Shown piece by piece: positions 47,716-62,016 of a DNA stretch of 64,000 nt (positions are counted from its first letter, which is position 1; every line of letters starts with the position of its first letter). Made by a program: the position numbers and the translations under genes. The stretch comes from Eriocheir sinensis (Eukaryota > Arthropoda > Malacostraca > Decapoda > Varunidae). The notes below the pieces were generated by a model. That model was not told the DNA's origin. It made no database searches and worked only from the letters and a program-made list of their open reading frames with translations. Location of the stretch: contig NC_066529.1 of assembly GCF_024679095.1 (NCBI RefSeq), positions 4,794,366 to 4,858,365 on the forward strand. Reading direction: 5' to 3'.

Positions 47716-48150
47716 AGCCGGGTTCGTGCCAACGCCAACAGGAGCGTCGCCAATCACTTTGCATGTCATAACTTTGGGGACGCGTCGTTACCTGGCTTAA
47801 TGGCGCTTCATCCAGGTAATGGGATGCATTCCGCGGCAGGTAGGAGGCGATTCTTTCATTAAAGGGACGCGGCACTGATTAGCATTACTGTTATTACTAT
47901 CATTTTTTTTATCTATTCTTCCTATCATTATCATTAGCCTTTACTGATCTTTGTAGAATAACCGCGAAATATGTATTGCCAATTCGATCAATAGTTTGCA
48001 ACCACAAGGACGTATTTTTGTTTTATTTTCGCTGTTATTCATATATATCAGTTTCGTCATGTGTTTGTGTCCGGCTTTATTAAACCTTATTAGTGTACAT
48101 CATTTGCCTTAACAACTTATAAAATGGGGGACTGTTGTGCTATATTAAGC
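47716..48150. other. No gene seen
   Basis: Short mixed sequence at 47716-47880, then AT-rich DNA. Confidence 0.4.
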
Positions 48151-48420
48151 TTATGATGGAAAGGAAGGTTGGAGGAAGGGAAGAAAGGGGAGGGAGAGGG
48201 AAACGAATGGACAGGGGGCAAGGGGGGCGAGAGGGGGAAGAGATGGAGGTATACGGAGGTACGGAACGGAAGGGAGGAAGAGGAGGAGGGGAACGGAAAA
48301 GGGGAGTGTAAAGAAGCCCATCACTTAAGCACGAGGGAGGAGGAGATAAGGGAGAAAGAGGGAACTGAGTGTAAAGAGGTCAAGGGGGGGGTTGCGGGGG
48401 CTCAGAGGTACTTAAAGAGA
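48151..48420. repeat. GGGA/GGAA-rich purine tract
   Basis: A related phrase (GAGGGAGGAGATAAGGGAGA, then AGAGGGAA and TGAGTGTAAAGAGGT) recurs at 48341 and at 49796-49850, showing a dispersed ~60-bp match. Confidence 0.75.
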
Positions 48421-48701
48421 GGTACTTAAGCGTCTGCCTTCATGTTAAGTACGTGCATTAGTGTGCCATTACTTATTCACGTTAACCTGGAAAATAAGCC
48501 CCGCCCCCTTCCCTACTTTGGTGTGCATCATTGGCCGATCTGCAAGCAATACACGTTTTCTAGGCTACGTGAGACTGGGTTCATGGGGCACTCTTCTAAA
48601 GTTGATGTAAATAAATGTAGTGTAATGATGATTTTTCTTCTAAACTTGATAACTGCATGTCTGCCCTTCTTTTGTGGTCCTGCTGCACACGAATTTCTAC
48701 T

Positions 48702-49013
48702 CTAGCTCATTCCTATGTAATCCAAATCCCTTATGCAAGAGTTAACCAACATAATCATTCTTTCACACCTTTCAATATTCTAGCTCATTCCTATGCTATC
48801 CAAATCCCTTATGCAAGAGTTAACCAACATAATCATTCTTTCACACCTTTCAATATTCTAGCTCATTCCTATGCTATCCAAATCCCCTATGCAAGAGTTA
48901 ACCAACATAATCATTCTTTCACACCTTTCAATATTCTAGCTCATTCCTATGCTATCCAAATCCCTTATGCAAGAGTTAACCAACATAATCATTCTTTCAC
49001 ATCTTTCAATAGT
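48702..49013. repeat. Tandem array, four near-identical units of exactly 78 bp
   Basis: CTAGCTCATTCCTATGCTAT starts units at 48702, 48780, 48858 and 48936, with only a few differences between units. The 78-bp period keeps a 121-codon plus-strand frame (48657-49022) open, which would encode a 26-residue repeat. There is no start context, splice signal or homology that makes it a gene. Confidence 0.95.
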
Positions 49014-50235
49014 ACGCTCTGAAACCGCCTTCCTTCGTCTGTATTTCCTCCTACCTATGACTTAAACACTTCAAGGCGGGGAGTATCAAGGCATTTTTCC
49101 AACCGATCCTGACCCTCTTTCGGCTACTCTTATCATCATCGATTTACAGGAGCAACGCCAGCGGGTATTTTGTTCATTCTTTTTTACCTTTGAGTTACCC
49201 CCTTAATTATCACTCCTTTCTTCATTCTCTTCCTCTTTTATTTTATTATTATTTGTATCCTTCATCATTGCAGTTCTTCCTCCCTTTCTTTCTTTCTTTT
49301 ATTCTTTAGTTCTTTTCCCCTTCATTCTTTTTCTTCTTTTTAACAACAACATAAAAATGGTGTGTTTGTTAGCATGAGGCAAGCTGTGAGTCATAAGCCG
49401 ATCCCGGGAATAATTATCGTTGCATGCGTGGTAATTATGTATACCGTATTTGCCTGGTATACACATGCAGAAATAGGGATGGAAAGCATTACATGACTTC
49501 GTAACTTCTAGGAAAAACTAATCGTCCTCTGTGAACCATATGTACCATTTTCTCGTCATTATTTCAAGTTGTGTGTTGATAATATGGCTTTCTTATCTAG
49601 AAAAAAAAATACGTATACGGTAAGAAGTTTATCAATTGTCGAACTCACGTTAAACTATAATGTAATTCTGATAACTTGATCAATATATATTTTCTGGAGG
49701 TGCTGGATTATGCGAACCTTTCATTATCTTTGTCGTTTAGCTCTCTGTTTGTCACCTTAGACTCTAGGTAAATAATAAAAAAATAAACTAAACACGAGGG
49801 AGGAGATAAGGGAGAGAGAGGGAAATGAGTGTAAAGAGGTGAAGGGGGTGGGTTTTAAGCAGATTATTTTTCGGAATTCATAATTTTATTCATATATTTT
49901 CTCTTTCTCTTCATGATTCGTGAGTGTTGTAATGCCAGGATGTAACACGCGGGGGAGGTTTGTTTGGGGTGGGTTGGGGTGCGTGGCCCCCCCCCCCCAC
50001 GCACCCCACAAACGAACACCAACCTATCGCCTCGATGGGACACGGTAAAAACAAACTCGTGGGTGAAATGACAAAAGTTTCTGGAAAAAAAAGAGCGCGT
50101 GAGACACCAATTAGCATGTGAAGGGCAGCATTCGTCCTTCCAGCATTCCAAACTTGCCTCGCAGAAAAAGTTAGCGAGTGAAAATTGTCCTCGTCTCACG
50201 TGTTGGCCGTACGGGAGACACGAACCTAACGCGTA
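49014..50235. other. No gene seen; contains a C-loop hairpin
   Basis: AT-rich unique DNA, then a short G/C hairpin at 49975-50008. Nothing coding was recognised. Confidence 0.4.
49975..50008. repeat. 12-bp perfect inverted repeat with C-run loop
   Basis: Left arm TGGGGTGCGTGG (49975-49986) and right arm CCACGCACCCCA (49997-50008) are separated by ten Cs. The C run continues into the right arm. Confidence 0.85.
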
Positions 50236-50238
50236 CGT

Positions 50239-50278
<40 letters not shown>

Positions 50279-50334
50279 ACGCAAGTTTTCACGTTTACTC
50301 AGAGGCAGAGAAACACACTAACAGAACACTGAGG

Positions 50335-50369
<35 letters not shown>

Positions 50370-50455
50370 TCATTCATTCACATACGCAGACACATACATA
50401 AACACACTTACTCATTTACGAACACACTCTCTTTCCTGAGGTCATCGTACTAGGA

Positions 50456-50502
<47 letters not shown>
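50236..50502. repeat. TG run followed by two inverted CA runs
   Basis: TG at 50240-50277, CA at 50339-50368 and CA at 50459-50502. The first is complementary to the other two. Confidence 0.9.
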
Positions 50503-50504
<2 letters not shown>

Positions 50505-51510
50505 CCTCTCCCCTGCCTACCACGGCGTACACTGGCTCTGACTGACACCGTGGGTAAATATTGATGGCTGCAGACCGCCCGGCTCTCCTGGCGCGGCGGG
50601 GAGGTCGTCGCGGCGAGGAGGTCCAGACAAACACGGCGGACGACGCGACTGAGCGGGGTATTTACTTGTTTTTCTATTTCGTCTATTTTTTACTTTGTGT
50701 CGCGGGCATTTTTTTTTTTGCCTTTCTGGGTCTATATTTATAACCTGGGCATGTTTACGTACTGGAGAAGGAGGAGGAGGAAAAGGAGGATTAAGAGGAG
50801 GAGGAGGAGGAGGAGGAGGAGGTGGTTTCTATTATTTCTGTTCCAATTTATTTATTCACATATCGATTTTTTTTCCTGGTAAGATGGGGGAGGGAAAGGG
50901 GAGTTGCCCGTTTATCTTTTTTTTATATATTTTCTTGCACCTTTATTAGGGAACAGGAAGGAAAGTTTTTGTCGCCATTAATAGATTTATCGATTTTTTT
51001 CCTTTTATTCGGCCGTTAACTTATATTTTTGGGAACCGTTGTATAGATTATAAATAGTTTTCGGGCATCTTCTCTCGAATTTCGGTCACATTTCTCTCTC
51101 CTTGTTAACGTACTTATATTTTTGGCAACCGTTGTATAGATTTTAAAAAGTTTTCGGGCATTTTTTCGAATTTCGGTCATATTTCACTCTTGTTTACCTC
51201 TGTCTGAATTCCTTTTTACATTTCATATTTTACACCTCTCTCTCCTTGTTAACATTTCCGGGTTATTCCTTTATACATCGTGACATCCTCTCTGTACCTC
51301 GCAACGATTCACAGTTCGGTCACTGCTTTTCTCTTACCCCTCTGAACCTTGTTAACATTTCCCGATTATTTCTTTATGCCTCGTGACATTCTCTCTGTAT
51401 CTCGCCAACATTTAACAACTCGGTCATTGATTTTCTCATACCACTCTAAACATTTTTCTTCTATTCAACACTTCAGTAATTACTCTTCCACATCTTTCTT
51501 TTTTCTTTTT
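50503..51510. other. No gene seen; short GC patch and local duplications
   Basis: A GC-rich patch lies at 50520-50660, a GGA repeat at 50768-50822, and an AT-rich part contains a diverged duplication (TTATATTTTTGGGAACCGTT at 51021 and TTATATTTTTGGCAACCGTT at 51114). Confidence 0.5.
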
Positions 51511-51597
51511 ATTTTTTTTTTACAGCAGAGGAGTCAGTTCAAGGGCATAAAAAAAGGGAGACAAATGTGAAAAAAAGCCCGCTACTCACTGCTCCTT
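51511..51597 (-). mobile_element. Retroelement-like 3' fragment
   Basis: A run of ten Ts is followed by ACAGCAGAGGAGTCAGTTCA, then AGGGCATAAAAAAAGGGAG and AAAAAAGCCCGCTACTCACT. It is nearly identical to the copy at 63777 over about 80 bp and then stops, as expected for a heavily 5'-truncated copy. Confidence 0.65.
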
Positions 51598-52065
51598 TCC
51601 AATTTCCTCCTTAGCCTTTCCTCCGTCCTCACTTACCCAAGCGGACGGGGAAAGTCACCTACACAGCCAGGCACAGCGAGAGAGACGGCTTACAATATAA
51701 CACTTCCTGGTCTGGCTCCCCGGCGGGCTTCAGGGAATACGGCCTCTGTTTTCCCTCTGGTGATGCCCTGACGGCGTGTTCAATCCCTTGTCGTTGGAGG
51801 AGGACAAGATCGGATGTAGAGAATGGGAAAAACAAGTGAGAATAAGTAAAGGTCATAGGAGTTGGGTGAGGAAAGGAGAGAGGGGAAGCGAAATAATGGA
51901 AATATATAATAGGAAATGTATAGAGTGGAAGAAAAAGATAATGAAGTAAGAAAAAGAAAAGGCAGAACTTAGAGAGGGGGTAGGAAGAAATAAAGAAGGG
52001 ATAAGGCAGAGAGAGAAAAGATTGTATAAAGAGGCCGGAAATGTGAGGACAAAGACAATTAGTAA
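51598..52065. other. No gene seen
   Basis: Mixed sequence becoming purine-rich toward the next microsatellite. Confidence 0.4.
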
Positions 52066-52066
52066 A

Positions 52067-52213
<147 letters not shown>

Positions 52214-52397
52214 GAGTTGGCATGCGTCTGGCAGGTATAAATTCTGTAACAGGTGAGGCAGTGGCTGGTAAAGGTGAGGGAATGCATGAACACCTGTTTC
52301 CGGCAGGTGAGCGAAACGTGAAATACAGGCGAAAGAAATGTATTACAGATAGAGACTTGAAGAACAGTACTATTATAACAAATTTATTAGTACGACA

Positions 52398-52460
52398 ACC
52401 ACTACAACTACTACTACTACTACTACTACTGCTGCTACTGCTACTACTACTACTACAACT
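52398..52460. repeat. CTA trinucleotide repeat
   Basis: Imperfect ACT/CTA/CTG units. Confidence 0.85.
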
Positions 52461-52578
52461 ACTGCTACTGTTTCTTCTACGCTTAATACTATTCTTATTA
52501 TTATTTCCATTGTTACTACATTTATCACTGAGCAAGATGTGGTATTCGATATTGAAAAGCGATCTTTTGGAGAGATGA

Positions 52579-52587
<9 letters not shown>

Positions 52588-52615
<28 letters not shown>
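52588..52615. repeat. TC microsatellite
   Basis: Short perfect TC run. Confidence 0.9.
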
Positions 52616-52618
<3 letters not shown>

Positions 52619-52659
52619 CGTCTTTGCCAGGATCATAAAGGGAGAGAAGTCAAGAGGAA

Positions 52660-55175
52660 GTCTTCGTTTAAAGTAAGGAGTTGGGAAAAAGAGGTATTCT
52701 TCCTCCTGTGTGTTGGAGGAGGAGGAGGAGGAGAAGGAGGCGGAGGAAATGGAAGGGGCGGAGAAGAAGGAGTAGAAGACAAGAGAACTAAGTAGATAAA
52801 AAGGAAAAAGAGAAGAAAAAGAAAAATCTCAGGAGGAGGAGGAGGAGGAGGAGGAGGACTAGAAGAAAAAGTAAAAGAAGAATAGGAAAGAGTGGGAGAG
52901 GGAGGAGGAGGAAAAATATGTTGGTATATAAGATGAAGGAAGAGAAGGATAAATATAAAGAATAAAAAACGACAAGGAAATAATGCAAAACGAGGAAACT
53001 GGGAGCGGGAACAGAGACGATAAGAACGCAAAAAGACAGACAAGTGATACAATAACAGGAAGAAAAGGAGGAAGAACCAGGGCATGACGAGGAGGAGGAA
53101 ACGAAATCGCAGCAGAAAAACAGCGATGAAGACTAACGAAGCGGAAAGAAAGAAAGAAATAAGAAAGACATTTGAATATAAGAAGAAGTAAAAAAAGAAA
53201 TCTTACGCTCTTCTGGAAACACAAAAGGAAACTCACCCAAAGAAACAAAGAAAATAATGAAGAGAATAAATAATCAGAGGACATCATGAATATATAAAGA
53301 AAAGTATTGGTAGGAAAGACAGAAAAGAAGGAAGAGAAATAGAGACGAAGGACAGCACAAAGACACACAAATATAACTAAATAGAAGGAGACAAAATTGT
53401 AATAATTCTGAAATAACCAGTTTAGTTTTTAATCGAAGTGGCACACACATTTTCATCGCTGGTTTACATCACGAGTTTATACAAAAGATGCACATGAAAA
53501 AAAAATCGAGAAGTACAGCAAAAAAAAGATGAAGAGCAGAAAAAGAAGGAAAAGGTGCAAGAAAGGAGAATAAAATAATACGGACACATGATAAAAGAAA
53601 AGATGAAGAGCCAGAAAACCGACGAACAGAGAGAGGGAAGAAAATAGAAGAAACGAGGGATGAAAAGAAGAGCAAAAAAGGGAGAGAATAGTTGATGAGA
53701 ATGGCAATGGAAAAAGAGGATTAAAAGAAATGAGAATAACGTATCATAAGAAGAGTTGAAGAGTAAATGGTAGAGCCACATGCCATAAGATAACAAGGAG
53801 TAGACACGAGGCATGAAAAGAAGAGCAAAAAGAGAGAAGGGTTGACAATAATGAAGAAGGGAAAAAAAGGATTAAAAGAAGAAGGGGGAACAACGTATCA
53901 CAAGAAGAGTGGGACTAAACGGTATAGCCACGTGTCATGAGAAGAAAAGCAGATAGGTACGTAAGCAGCGGAGTGATGGACATGAAAGAGATGCAAGGGA
54001 GGAGAAGGAAAAGACGAGAGCCAAACTTGCGGCTGGGTGAATTGTGTTAAGAGAGACCCACGAGAGGACAGACTTTCAGGAGATGAAGTTCAGGACCGAG
54101 ACAGATGGAGAGGACAGGTCAGAGGAGGAAAGACAGATGAAGAGGAGATCGTATAAAAGAAAACTTATATAACAAAAGAAGACGAAAGAGGAGGAGGAGA
54201 AAAAGAGAATCAAAGGCAGTCTCAGGTTGTCGTACTGAAGACACAATGACATAATAAAAGAACAAGAGATAAAAACTGGTGGACAAGGAGAAGGAGGAGG
54301 AGGAGGAGGAGGAGGAGGAGGAGGAAGAGAAGTGAAAAGTATAAAGGAGAAAGGTCAAAGAAGCGAAAATAATAACTTCAAGAGTAATTGCGAAAAGAAG
54401 ACGGGGCGAGGAGGGAGGAGGAGCGGGAAGAGAGGAAGAAAGACAATGGGCTGAATGAAGGAACAAACGAACGAGAGAAAAGACGAGAAAAAAAATCGAG
54501 GAAAAGAGGAAAAAAGAGGAAAGTGAATCAGGGAAAAAGAAAAAGAGGAGAAGAAAGAGAGAGGATGGATGTAAACTAGAAAAAAATAAAGCGAAACAAG
54601 AGAAGAAAGAGAGGAAGAAAAACATAGGAGAAAGAGAAGAAAATGAGATAGGAGGAGAAAAAGGCAAATTGTCGGAGGGGAAGAACCAGAGAAAAAAGAA
54701 GATAAAGCACAAAATAAAGACGAACAAAAAAGATGGAGGAAGTAATAGTGAGAGGAGCCAGAAAAATGATAAAAAGAGAAAAAAAAGGAGAAAGAAGGGG
54801 AAAATGAGAGGGAGGGAAGGGTGAGAACGGAGAGGAGAAGAGAGAGAGTTGAAAGAAAAAGGAATAACGGAAGAAAAAGATGAATGGAGGAGGAAAGAAA
54901 GAGGGAGAGAGAAGGAAAAAGAGAGACAGAGGAAAATGGAAAGGAGGACAAGGGAGAATGACATAGGAAAATAAGGAAAGAAGGCCATTGAAAAAAAAAA
55001 ATAAAATGGAATAAAAAATGGGTCAACACTGAAAGGGAATGAGAAAGGATGAGTATAAAAAAAGGGAAAAACAGAGAAAAAAAGTGACGAAAGAGAAGGA
55101 AATAAAGATGGATGATAACTTAGAGGTAATCAGAAGGGAGAGAAGGAAAAAAAAAAGCTAGAGAAGAAAAGAGGA
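52660..55175. repeat. Long purine-rich tract (~2.5 kb)
   Basis: A- and G-dominated plus strand with GGA repeats at 52719, 52829 and 54289-54330. A diverged duplication (ACGTATCA-AAGAAGAGT and AGCCACATGCCAT / AGCCACGTGTCAT) occurs at about 53740 and 53893. Long minus-strand frames are Phe/Leu/Ser artefacts. Confidence 0.85.
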
Positions 55176-55254
55176 CGAGATAACAGACGACACTATTTTG
55201 GGTCGTATCAGTGAGGCTTCGAAGCTACACGAACGAAGCTTCACGATGGGGGAG

Positions 55255-55277
55255 TTGGGCATGTTGTTGTTGTTGTT

Positions 55278-55311
<34 letters not shown>

Positions 55312-55435
55312 GTGGTGGTAATGGTGGTAGTAGAAGCTTTTGTTTATGTTATTCTTGTGGATGGTGGAAGTGGTGGTGATGGTGGTGGTGGTGGTGGAGG
55401 TGATGATGGTGGTGGTGGTGGTGATATTTCGTTGT
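55255..55435. repeat. TTG then GGT trinucleotide repeats
   Basis: TTG units at 55262-55311, then GGT-rich sequence to about 55425. Confidence 0.9.
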
Positions 55436-55504
55436 TGTCATTGTTTTTTGTTTGTATCAATGGTCTCGTGATGAAGTTCTCGTCAAGTTCAGCTCGTTAA
55501 ATAA

Positions 55505-55610
55505 ATACACATTAAATGCCGATGTTAAATGAGTAAATGTGTAAATAAATGGATAAATAAACAAATAAACAAATAAACAAACAAACAAATAAACAAAAGG
55601 GTTCCTGATA
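55505..55610. repeat. AAATAAAC/AAACAAAT repeat
   Basis: Imperfect tetranucleotide-type A-rich repeat. Confidence 0.75.
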
Positions 55611-56290
55611 GAATCTTATGACGTTTTCCTCTGGATCAAAATCTTTCCGAGTGAACGATCTCTCTCTCTCTCTCTCTCTCTCAGTCTATTCCTAAGGCTT
55701 TCCAATAAATCTTGACCGTTCCATGTATTGATTGCAGATAACATCGAAACTTTCTAACTCGTCCTTGTCTTTTTCTCTCTTCTTTCATTCTTATTTTTCC
55801 TTTTCCTTTGTTTCTCCTCTCTCTGTCACCCTCCCTCCGTCTGTCTACCTCCCTAGCTGTCTGTCTATCTTTTGTGTCCTTCCCTGTCTGTCTGTCTGTC
55901 TGTCTGTCTGCCTCCATCTCCACCTTTAATATTTCAAAGTCGTATTGTTGGGGTTTCCGACAGGCAGAAGCAAACCTTATTAATTGTACCATTCCTCTCT
56001 CTCTCTCTCTCTCTCGAACACACAAACACACATACATATTTCCCTCACTTTGCGAATGCCTCATAAAAACCTACCTCCTATCAACCTCACAGCTGTATAT
56101 TGCCTACCACTATATGCCTCACAAATAGGAAACACAGGTAAAGCCAATCTTTCCCACACAACCTACTAGGGGGCGAGATACTTCTGGTTGTGCGCTATTT
56201 CTTCGTACATAATTCACAATAAATGGGGTAATCCAATCTGTCTTCCTATCTATTTATCTACAGCTATCTACCTATCTATCTTACCCATGC
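55611..56290. other. No gene seen; short TC and TCTG repeats
   Basis: TC runs at 55658-55681 and 55995-56015 and TGTC repeats at 55886-55912 in otherwise unexceptional sequence. Confidence 0.45.
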
Positions 56291-56394
56291 CTATGACAAC
56301 AACTGGATGGGGAGAGCTTTAAGAAGAGTTTACGTGACGGTCTTAATGCCTATAATATCCTCTCCATTTCGTTTCCTCAAAGCCGCCGTTCCTT

Positions 56395-56655
56395 TTCCTG
56401 GTATTAAAACGGCATCCTGTCACTCTATATTCTTCTCTGCTGCCTCCTTTCCTTCCTCGTCTTCTCTGCCCCCACTCCTCCTCCTCCTCACCCTCATCAT
56501 CTTTCTCATCTCCCTTCCTCTTCCTTAGTTGAAAGCGGCATCCTGTTACTCTATATTCTTCTCTGCTGCCTCCTTTCCTTCCTCGTCTTCTGCTACCCCT
56601 TCTTCCTCTTCCTCCTCCTCTTCCTTCTCTTACTTATCTCCCTTCCTCTTCCTTG
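56395..56655. repeat. Two-copy ~126-bp CT-rich duplication
   Basis: CGGCATCCTGTCACTCTATA at 56410 and CGGCATCCTGTTACTCTATA at 56536 begin copies that continue through TTCTTCTCTGCTGCCTCC. Confidence 0.9.
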
Positions 56656-58132
<1,477 letters not shown>

Positions 58133-58218
58133 TATATATTATGTTTTCTCTTGTATTTACGATTCCCAGTGCTTTTATGTCGGTTATTTCTTTGTATTGG
58201 GTGTTTGTGACTGATGCA

Positions 58219-58329
<111 letters not shown>

Positions 58330-58955
58330 TTTGTTTATTAGTTTTTCCAAGATAAAAATAATTGTATGCCATCAACTGTGTTTACCCCAATCTCTCTCTC
58401 TCTCTCTCTCTCATTTCCATTTTAACCATATTCGTTTCACTTGGTCAAGGTATTTAAATGAACAGGTGTCTCGGTCTCTACCTCTTTTGTTACCTCTAAT
58501 TTACTCAACAGGTGGTATCCTTCTGCATGAATATTCGTAACCGGGGGATGTGTGTTCCATTCATTTTTCAGCATTCAATTTCCCTTTATTTAAACTAGAG
58601 GAGGCATAACAAAATAAAACACTATGCTGTGAGTGATATTGAGGGGAAACTTGAAAGCATTTAGTAGTTGACCGTGATTTTTGGCTTCTCTATTTAATGT
58701 TTCCAGTCAAACAAAACATACAGTAATTGCCATTGTTCTATCAAATCAAAATTGTGTTGGCTCATTGTCTAAAAAGTTATTGCTGCACTAAATAACGATA
58801 TAACAACATGCAGAAAAATTGTGCTCGGTACGCTTCTATGGTTGCGTATAGACGAATTTCGCTATATAGAGGCTTGCTTTATACCGTGTTTATCGTTGCA
58901 TTTATCACTCACTACACTCGTTTCTATATATCACCGTTCTTATGTATTCCTTATT
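58330..58955. other. No gene seen
   Basis: AT-rich unique DNA with a short TC run at 58391. Confidence 0.4.
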
Positions 58956-58959
58956 CTCC

Positions 58960-59235
58960 TCCCTCATCCTCTTTATCTCTCTCCTTAGACTTTTTTTTAC
59001 ATTTCTCCTTCATGCCTTCCTGTCTTCGCTTGCTTCGTTTTTTCTCCCTTTTTCATCTTCTTTACTCCTTTACTACATTACTACACATTTCCCTGTTCTT
59101 CTTCCTTTTTTTCCTCCCTCACCGTCTTTATCACCCTTCTTCCACTTTATTACTTCTCTATTTCATGTCTTTTTTTTCTTCGCTTGCTTCGTTCTTTCTC
59201 CTCTTTTCATCTTCTTTACTACTTTACAACATCTT
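58960..59235. repeat. Two-copy ~154-bp pyrimidine-rich duplication
   Basis: CTTCGCTTGCTTCGTT occurs at 59024 and 59178. Both copies continue to TTTTCATCTTCTTTACT. Confidence 0.8.
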
Positions 59236-59449
59236 CTTAACTACCATAGGGTGAAAGGGGAGGTTACGATCAGACATACGAGACAAGACATTCACCCCAA
59301 AAGCTTCTTGAACACGACGATTCTCTCAGTGGCCGCATTAACCAAGTCCTCCCTCGTCTTTGTGTTCGACTCAAAAGAAGACGAATTTGAAATGAGGGAA
59401 ACGCATATGATAATGAGCCGGCAGCGTCTGTGAGGGTTTAAGGGTTCCC

Positions 59450-60310
59450 AGAGCTAGATGAGGAGTGAAAGGAGGAAGAGGAGGAGGAGGAAGTGGAATG
59501 AAAGCGTGAGGAAGGAGTAGGAAGAAAGGACTTATCGGTATGATTAAAGGAGGGAAGAGAAGAAACGAGAGCTAAGAGGAGAAGGAATGAAATGACGGAG
59601 TGCGTGCAGAAGGGGACGATGGGGTAGGTGGAAGTGCAGGAGGAGGAGAAAAGGATGGAAAGAAGTGCAGATAAGAAGAGGATTGAGGAAAAAACTTGGA
59701 AGGTGCTTTTTGAGTAGATGTGAAGGTGTTGAAGTAGGGTTGAAACAGAAGAAAAAAGGGGGAACGTAAGGGGAGGAGAGTGGATGAAAGAGTGTGGAAA
59801 GAAGGGAGAAAGGGAGAAGGAAAAAATAAGAGGGTAGAGAAGGGAGGAAAGAGATGTGAAATAATGGAGTAGAGTAAAAAGTCGGAGATAGTAAAGAAGT
59901 TGAAAAAAAGGAGAGAGGACCAAGCAAACGAAGAAAGAAAGGGATTAAGGAGTGAAACAAAAAAAAAAGAGTGGAAGAAGGGAGATAAAGAGGGGGAAGG
60001 GAGAAAATAAGGAATACAAAACGGGTTATTAAACAATGGAGAGAAGTAAATGGGAGATAATGACAAAAAGAACTCACAAAAATAAAGGAGGAAAAAAGAA
60101 AAAGTGTAGGAGGAGGAGGAATTAAATGAAGATATATGGAAGAAATGAAAGGAGAAGAGTAAGGAGAAGGAATGAAATGGAGTAAAAAAATGAGTTGGTA
60201 AAAAAAGAAAAAAATAATAACACGAGAATAAATAAAATGGAGCGAGGGAAAAAAAAGGACAAAAAAAGAAAAGAAAACAAGGCCGTGAAAAAAAGATGTA
60301 TGAGGGACTG
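59450..60310. repeat. Purine-rich tract
   Basis: About 850 bp of A/G-dominated plus strand. The long minus-strand frames are compositional. Confidence 0.85.
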
Positions 60311-61185
60311 TTAAGGACTCTGCATTTCTTCTTTTTTTTTTTCATTTTCTTCGCCTGTTTTTAGAGGGGTAACTATTGTCCTTTAACACTAGGCCTCGAC
60401 ACTAGGCCTAATTAACGTAACTTTTCCACCCCTTCCCTGTGTTCTGCTACTTACCGTTAACTTTTTTTTGCTGTCATTCTTGGGCGTTAAAAGCGGCTCT
60501 CCTCTGCTTAATTCAAAGGTGCAAGGGACACTTTTTATTTAAGGCCTAGGAAAAAGTAAGAAAATGAACTGTACATATAATCAGCATAGTCTTTCGGAGG
60601 GCAGGTAACAGTTTCCTTTATCACATTTTACATATTTACAATTTTGCACATCATTAGTGTTACGGAATACTTAAATAAAAAAAACATGTGGTAAAAACAA
60701 TAAATAAAATAAATAAATTTGAGTGACAATATTTATCCTGTAGACATGACCCTTTGTTGACCCTTTAGCATCATTATTATTACTATTATTATTATTATCA
60801 TTATTAGTTTTTAGTGACAGAAAAAGATAGATTCACCCCCCTTTCCCATTACACCCATTCTTCCTCCCCCTCCTCTTTCTTTCTTTCTTTCCTCAAACAT
60901 CATTCCCCTTCTCCCTCTCCGTTTCCTCCTCTTCCACCTACTGATCTATATAAGAGGAAGCCAAAAAAGAGATTACCAGTTTAGTTGAAAGAAAAGTCAC
61001 GGTCGTCAAAACAAACAGACAAACAAAAAGTATAAAAAAAGATAAGAATAGATAGAAGAAGAAAAGGGAGAGAACATTCTTTAGCATTATTTTCCTATGT
61101 GTTCGCTATTCAAGGATCACAAAGCCCAGTTCACAGGGTCCATTTAAACTACACGGACACGCACTATACGATTGTGATATATGAA
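60311..61185. other. No gene seen
   Basis: AT-rich unique DNA. A short TTA repeat lies near 60775-60805 and a duplicated phrase (CACTAGGCCT) at 60387 and 60400. Confidence 0.4.
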
Positions 61186-61189
61186 CGTG

Positions 61190-61190
<1 letters not shown>

Positions 61191-61285
<95 letters not shown>

Positions 61286-61289
61286 GTGT
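61191..61289. repeat. TG microsatellite
   Basis: About 95 bp of TG with one C interruption. Confidence 0.95.
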
Positions 61290-61399
61290 TCCTTCAGGCC
61301 TGTCAGGTGTTGTTACTATCATGAGGTGAACTTTGGAGTCCAACGTTAGGATTAAAGTTGGATAAAAGTTTCCTCTTCCGGCAGCTTGTCAGTCCTCGT

Positions 61400-61925
61400 T
61401 ATGGCGGAGGGGCGAAGAAGAAAAGATAAAGAGACGCTAGACAAAAGAACGAAGGAATTATGCTGTAGTTTTAAGCGAAGCAGAAAAGATAAACAGACGC
61501 GAGAAAAAAAAGAAGGAATATTGCTGTAGTTTTAACGCTATTCTACAGGGAAAAAGAACGACGAAGAAAAGAGAAACAAAAGAGACAGATAACGAGGAAA
61601 TCTTGCTATAGGGAAGAGAAACGAGGAAGAGAAGATGAACAGACGCGAGAAAAAAAGAAAGAGGGAATTTTGTTGTAGTTTTAAAGCTATTCTACAGGGA
61701 AGAAAAACAAAGAAGAAAAGAGAAAAGAGAAAGATAACTAGGAGATCTTGCTATAGGGAGGATAAACGAAAAAGAGAAGGTTAACAGAATCGAGAAAAAA
61801 AGAAAGAAGGAATTTTGCTGTAGTTTTAAATCTATTCTATAAGGAAGAAGAACGGAGAAGAAAAGAGAAACAAAAGAGAGAAATCAGTATGAGGTAATCT
61901 TGCTGTAGTTGTGAATCTATTCTAA
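61400..61925. repeat. Tandem array, ~147-bp unit, about 3.5 units
   Basis: TTGCTGTAGTTTTAA-type blocks lie at 61521, 61670 and 61815, with part-units at about 61459 and 61911. Units share CGCGAGAAAAAAAGAA, CTATTCTACAGGGAAGA and ATCTTGCTATAGGGA. Confidence 0.9.
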
Positions 61926-61977
61926 ATATATGTAAAAAAATAAAACGATGATAAACTGATATAAAATGGTAATTATG

Positions 61978-61978
<1 letters not shown>

Positions 61979-62015
<37 letters not shown>
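61979..62015. repeat. CTA trinucleotide repeat
   Basis: About 12 perfect units. Confidence 0.95.

Positions 62016-62016
<1 letters not shown>

Noticed and set aside
47096..47875. Minus-strand 259-codon Pro/Leu/Phe-rich frame
   Set aside because: It spans the purine minisatellite, and equally long frames exist on the other strand. The first ~45 residues are of mixed composition but are not recognised as a domain, including as the missing GPCR TM1.
54119..55029. Minus-strand 289- and 224-codon frames resembling multi-pass membrane proteins
   Set aside because: The apparent hydrophobic segments are Phe/Leu/Ser products of a polypurine tract on the opposite strand, overlapping in two frames.
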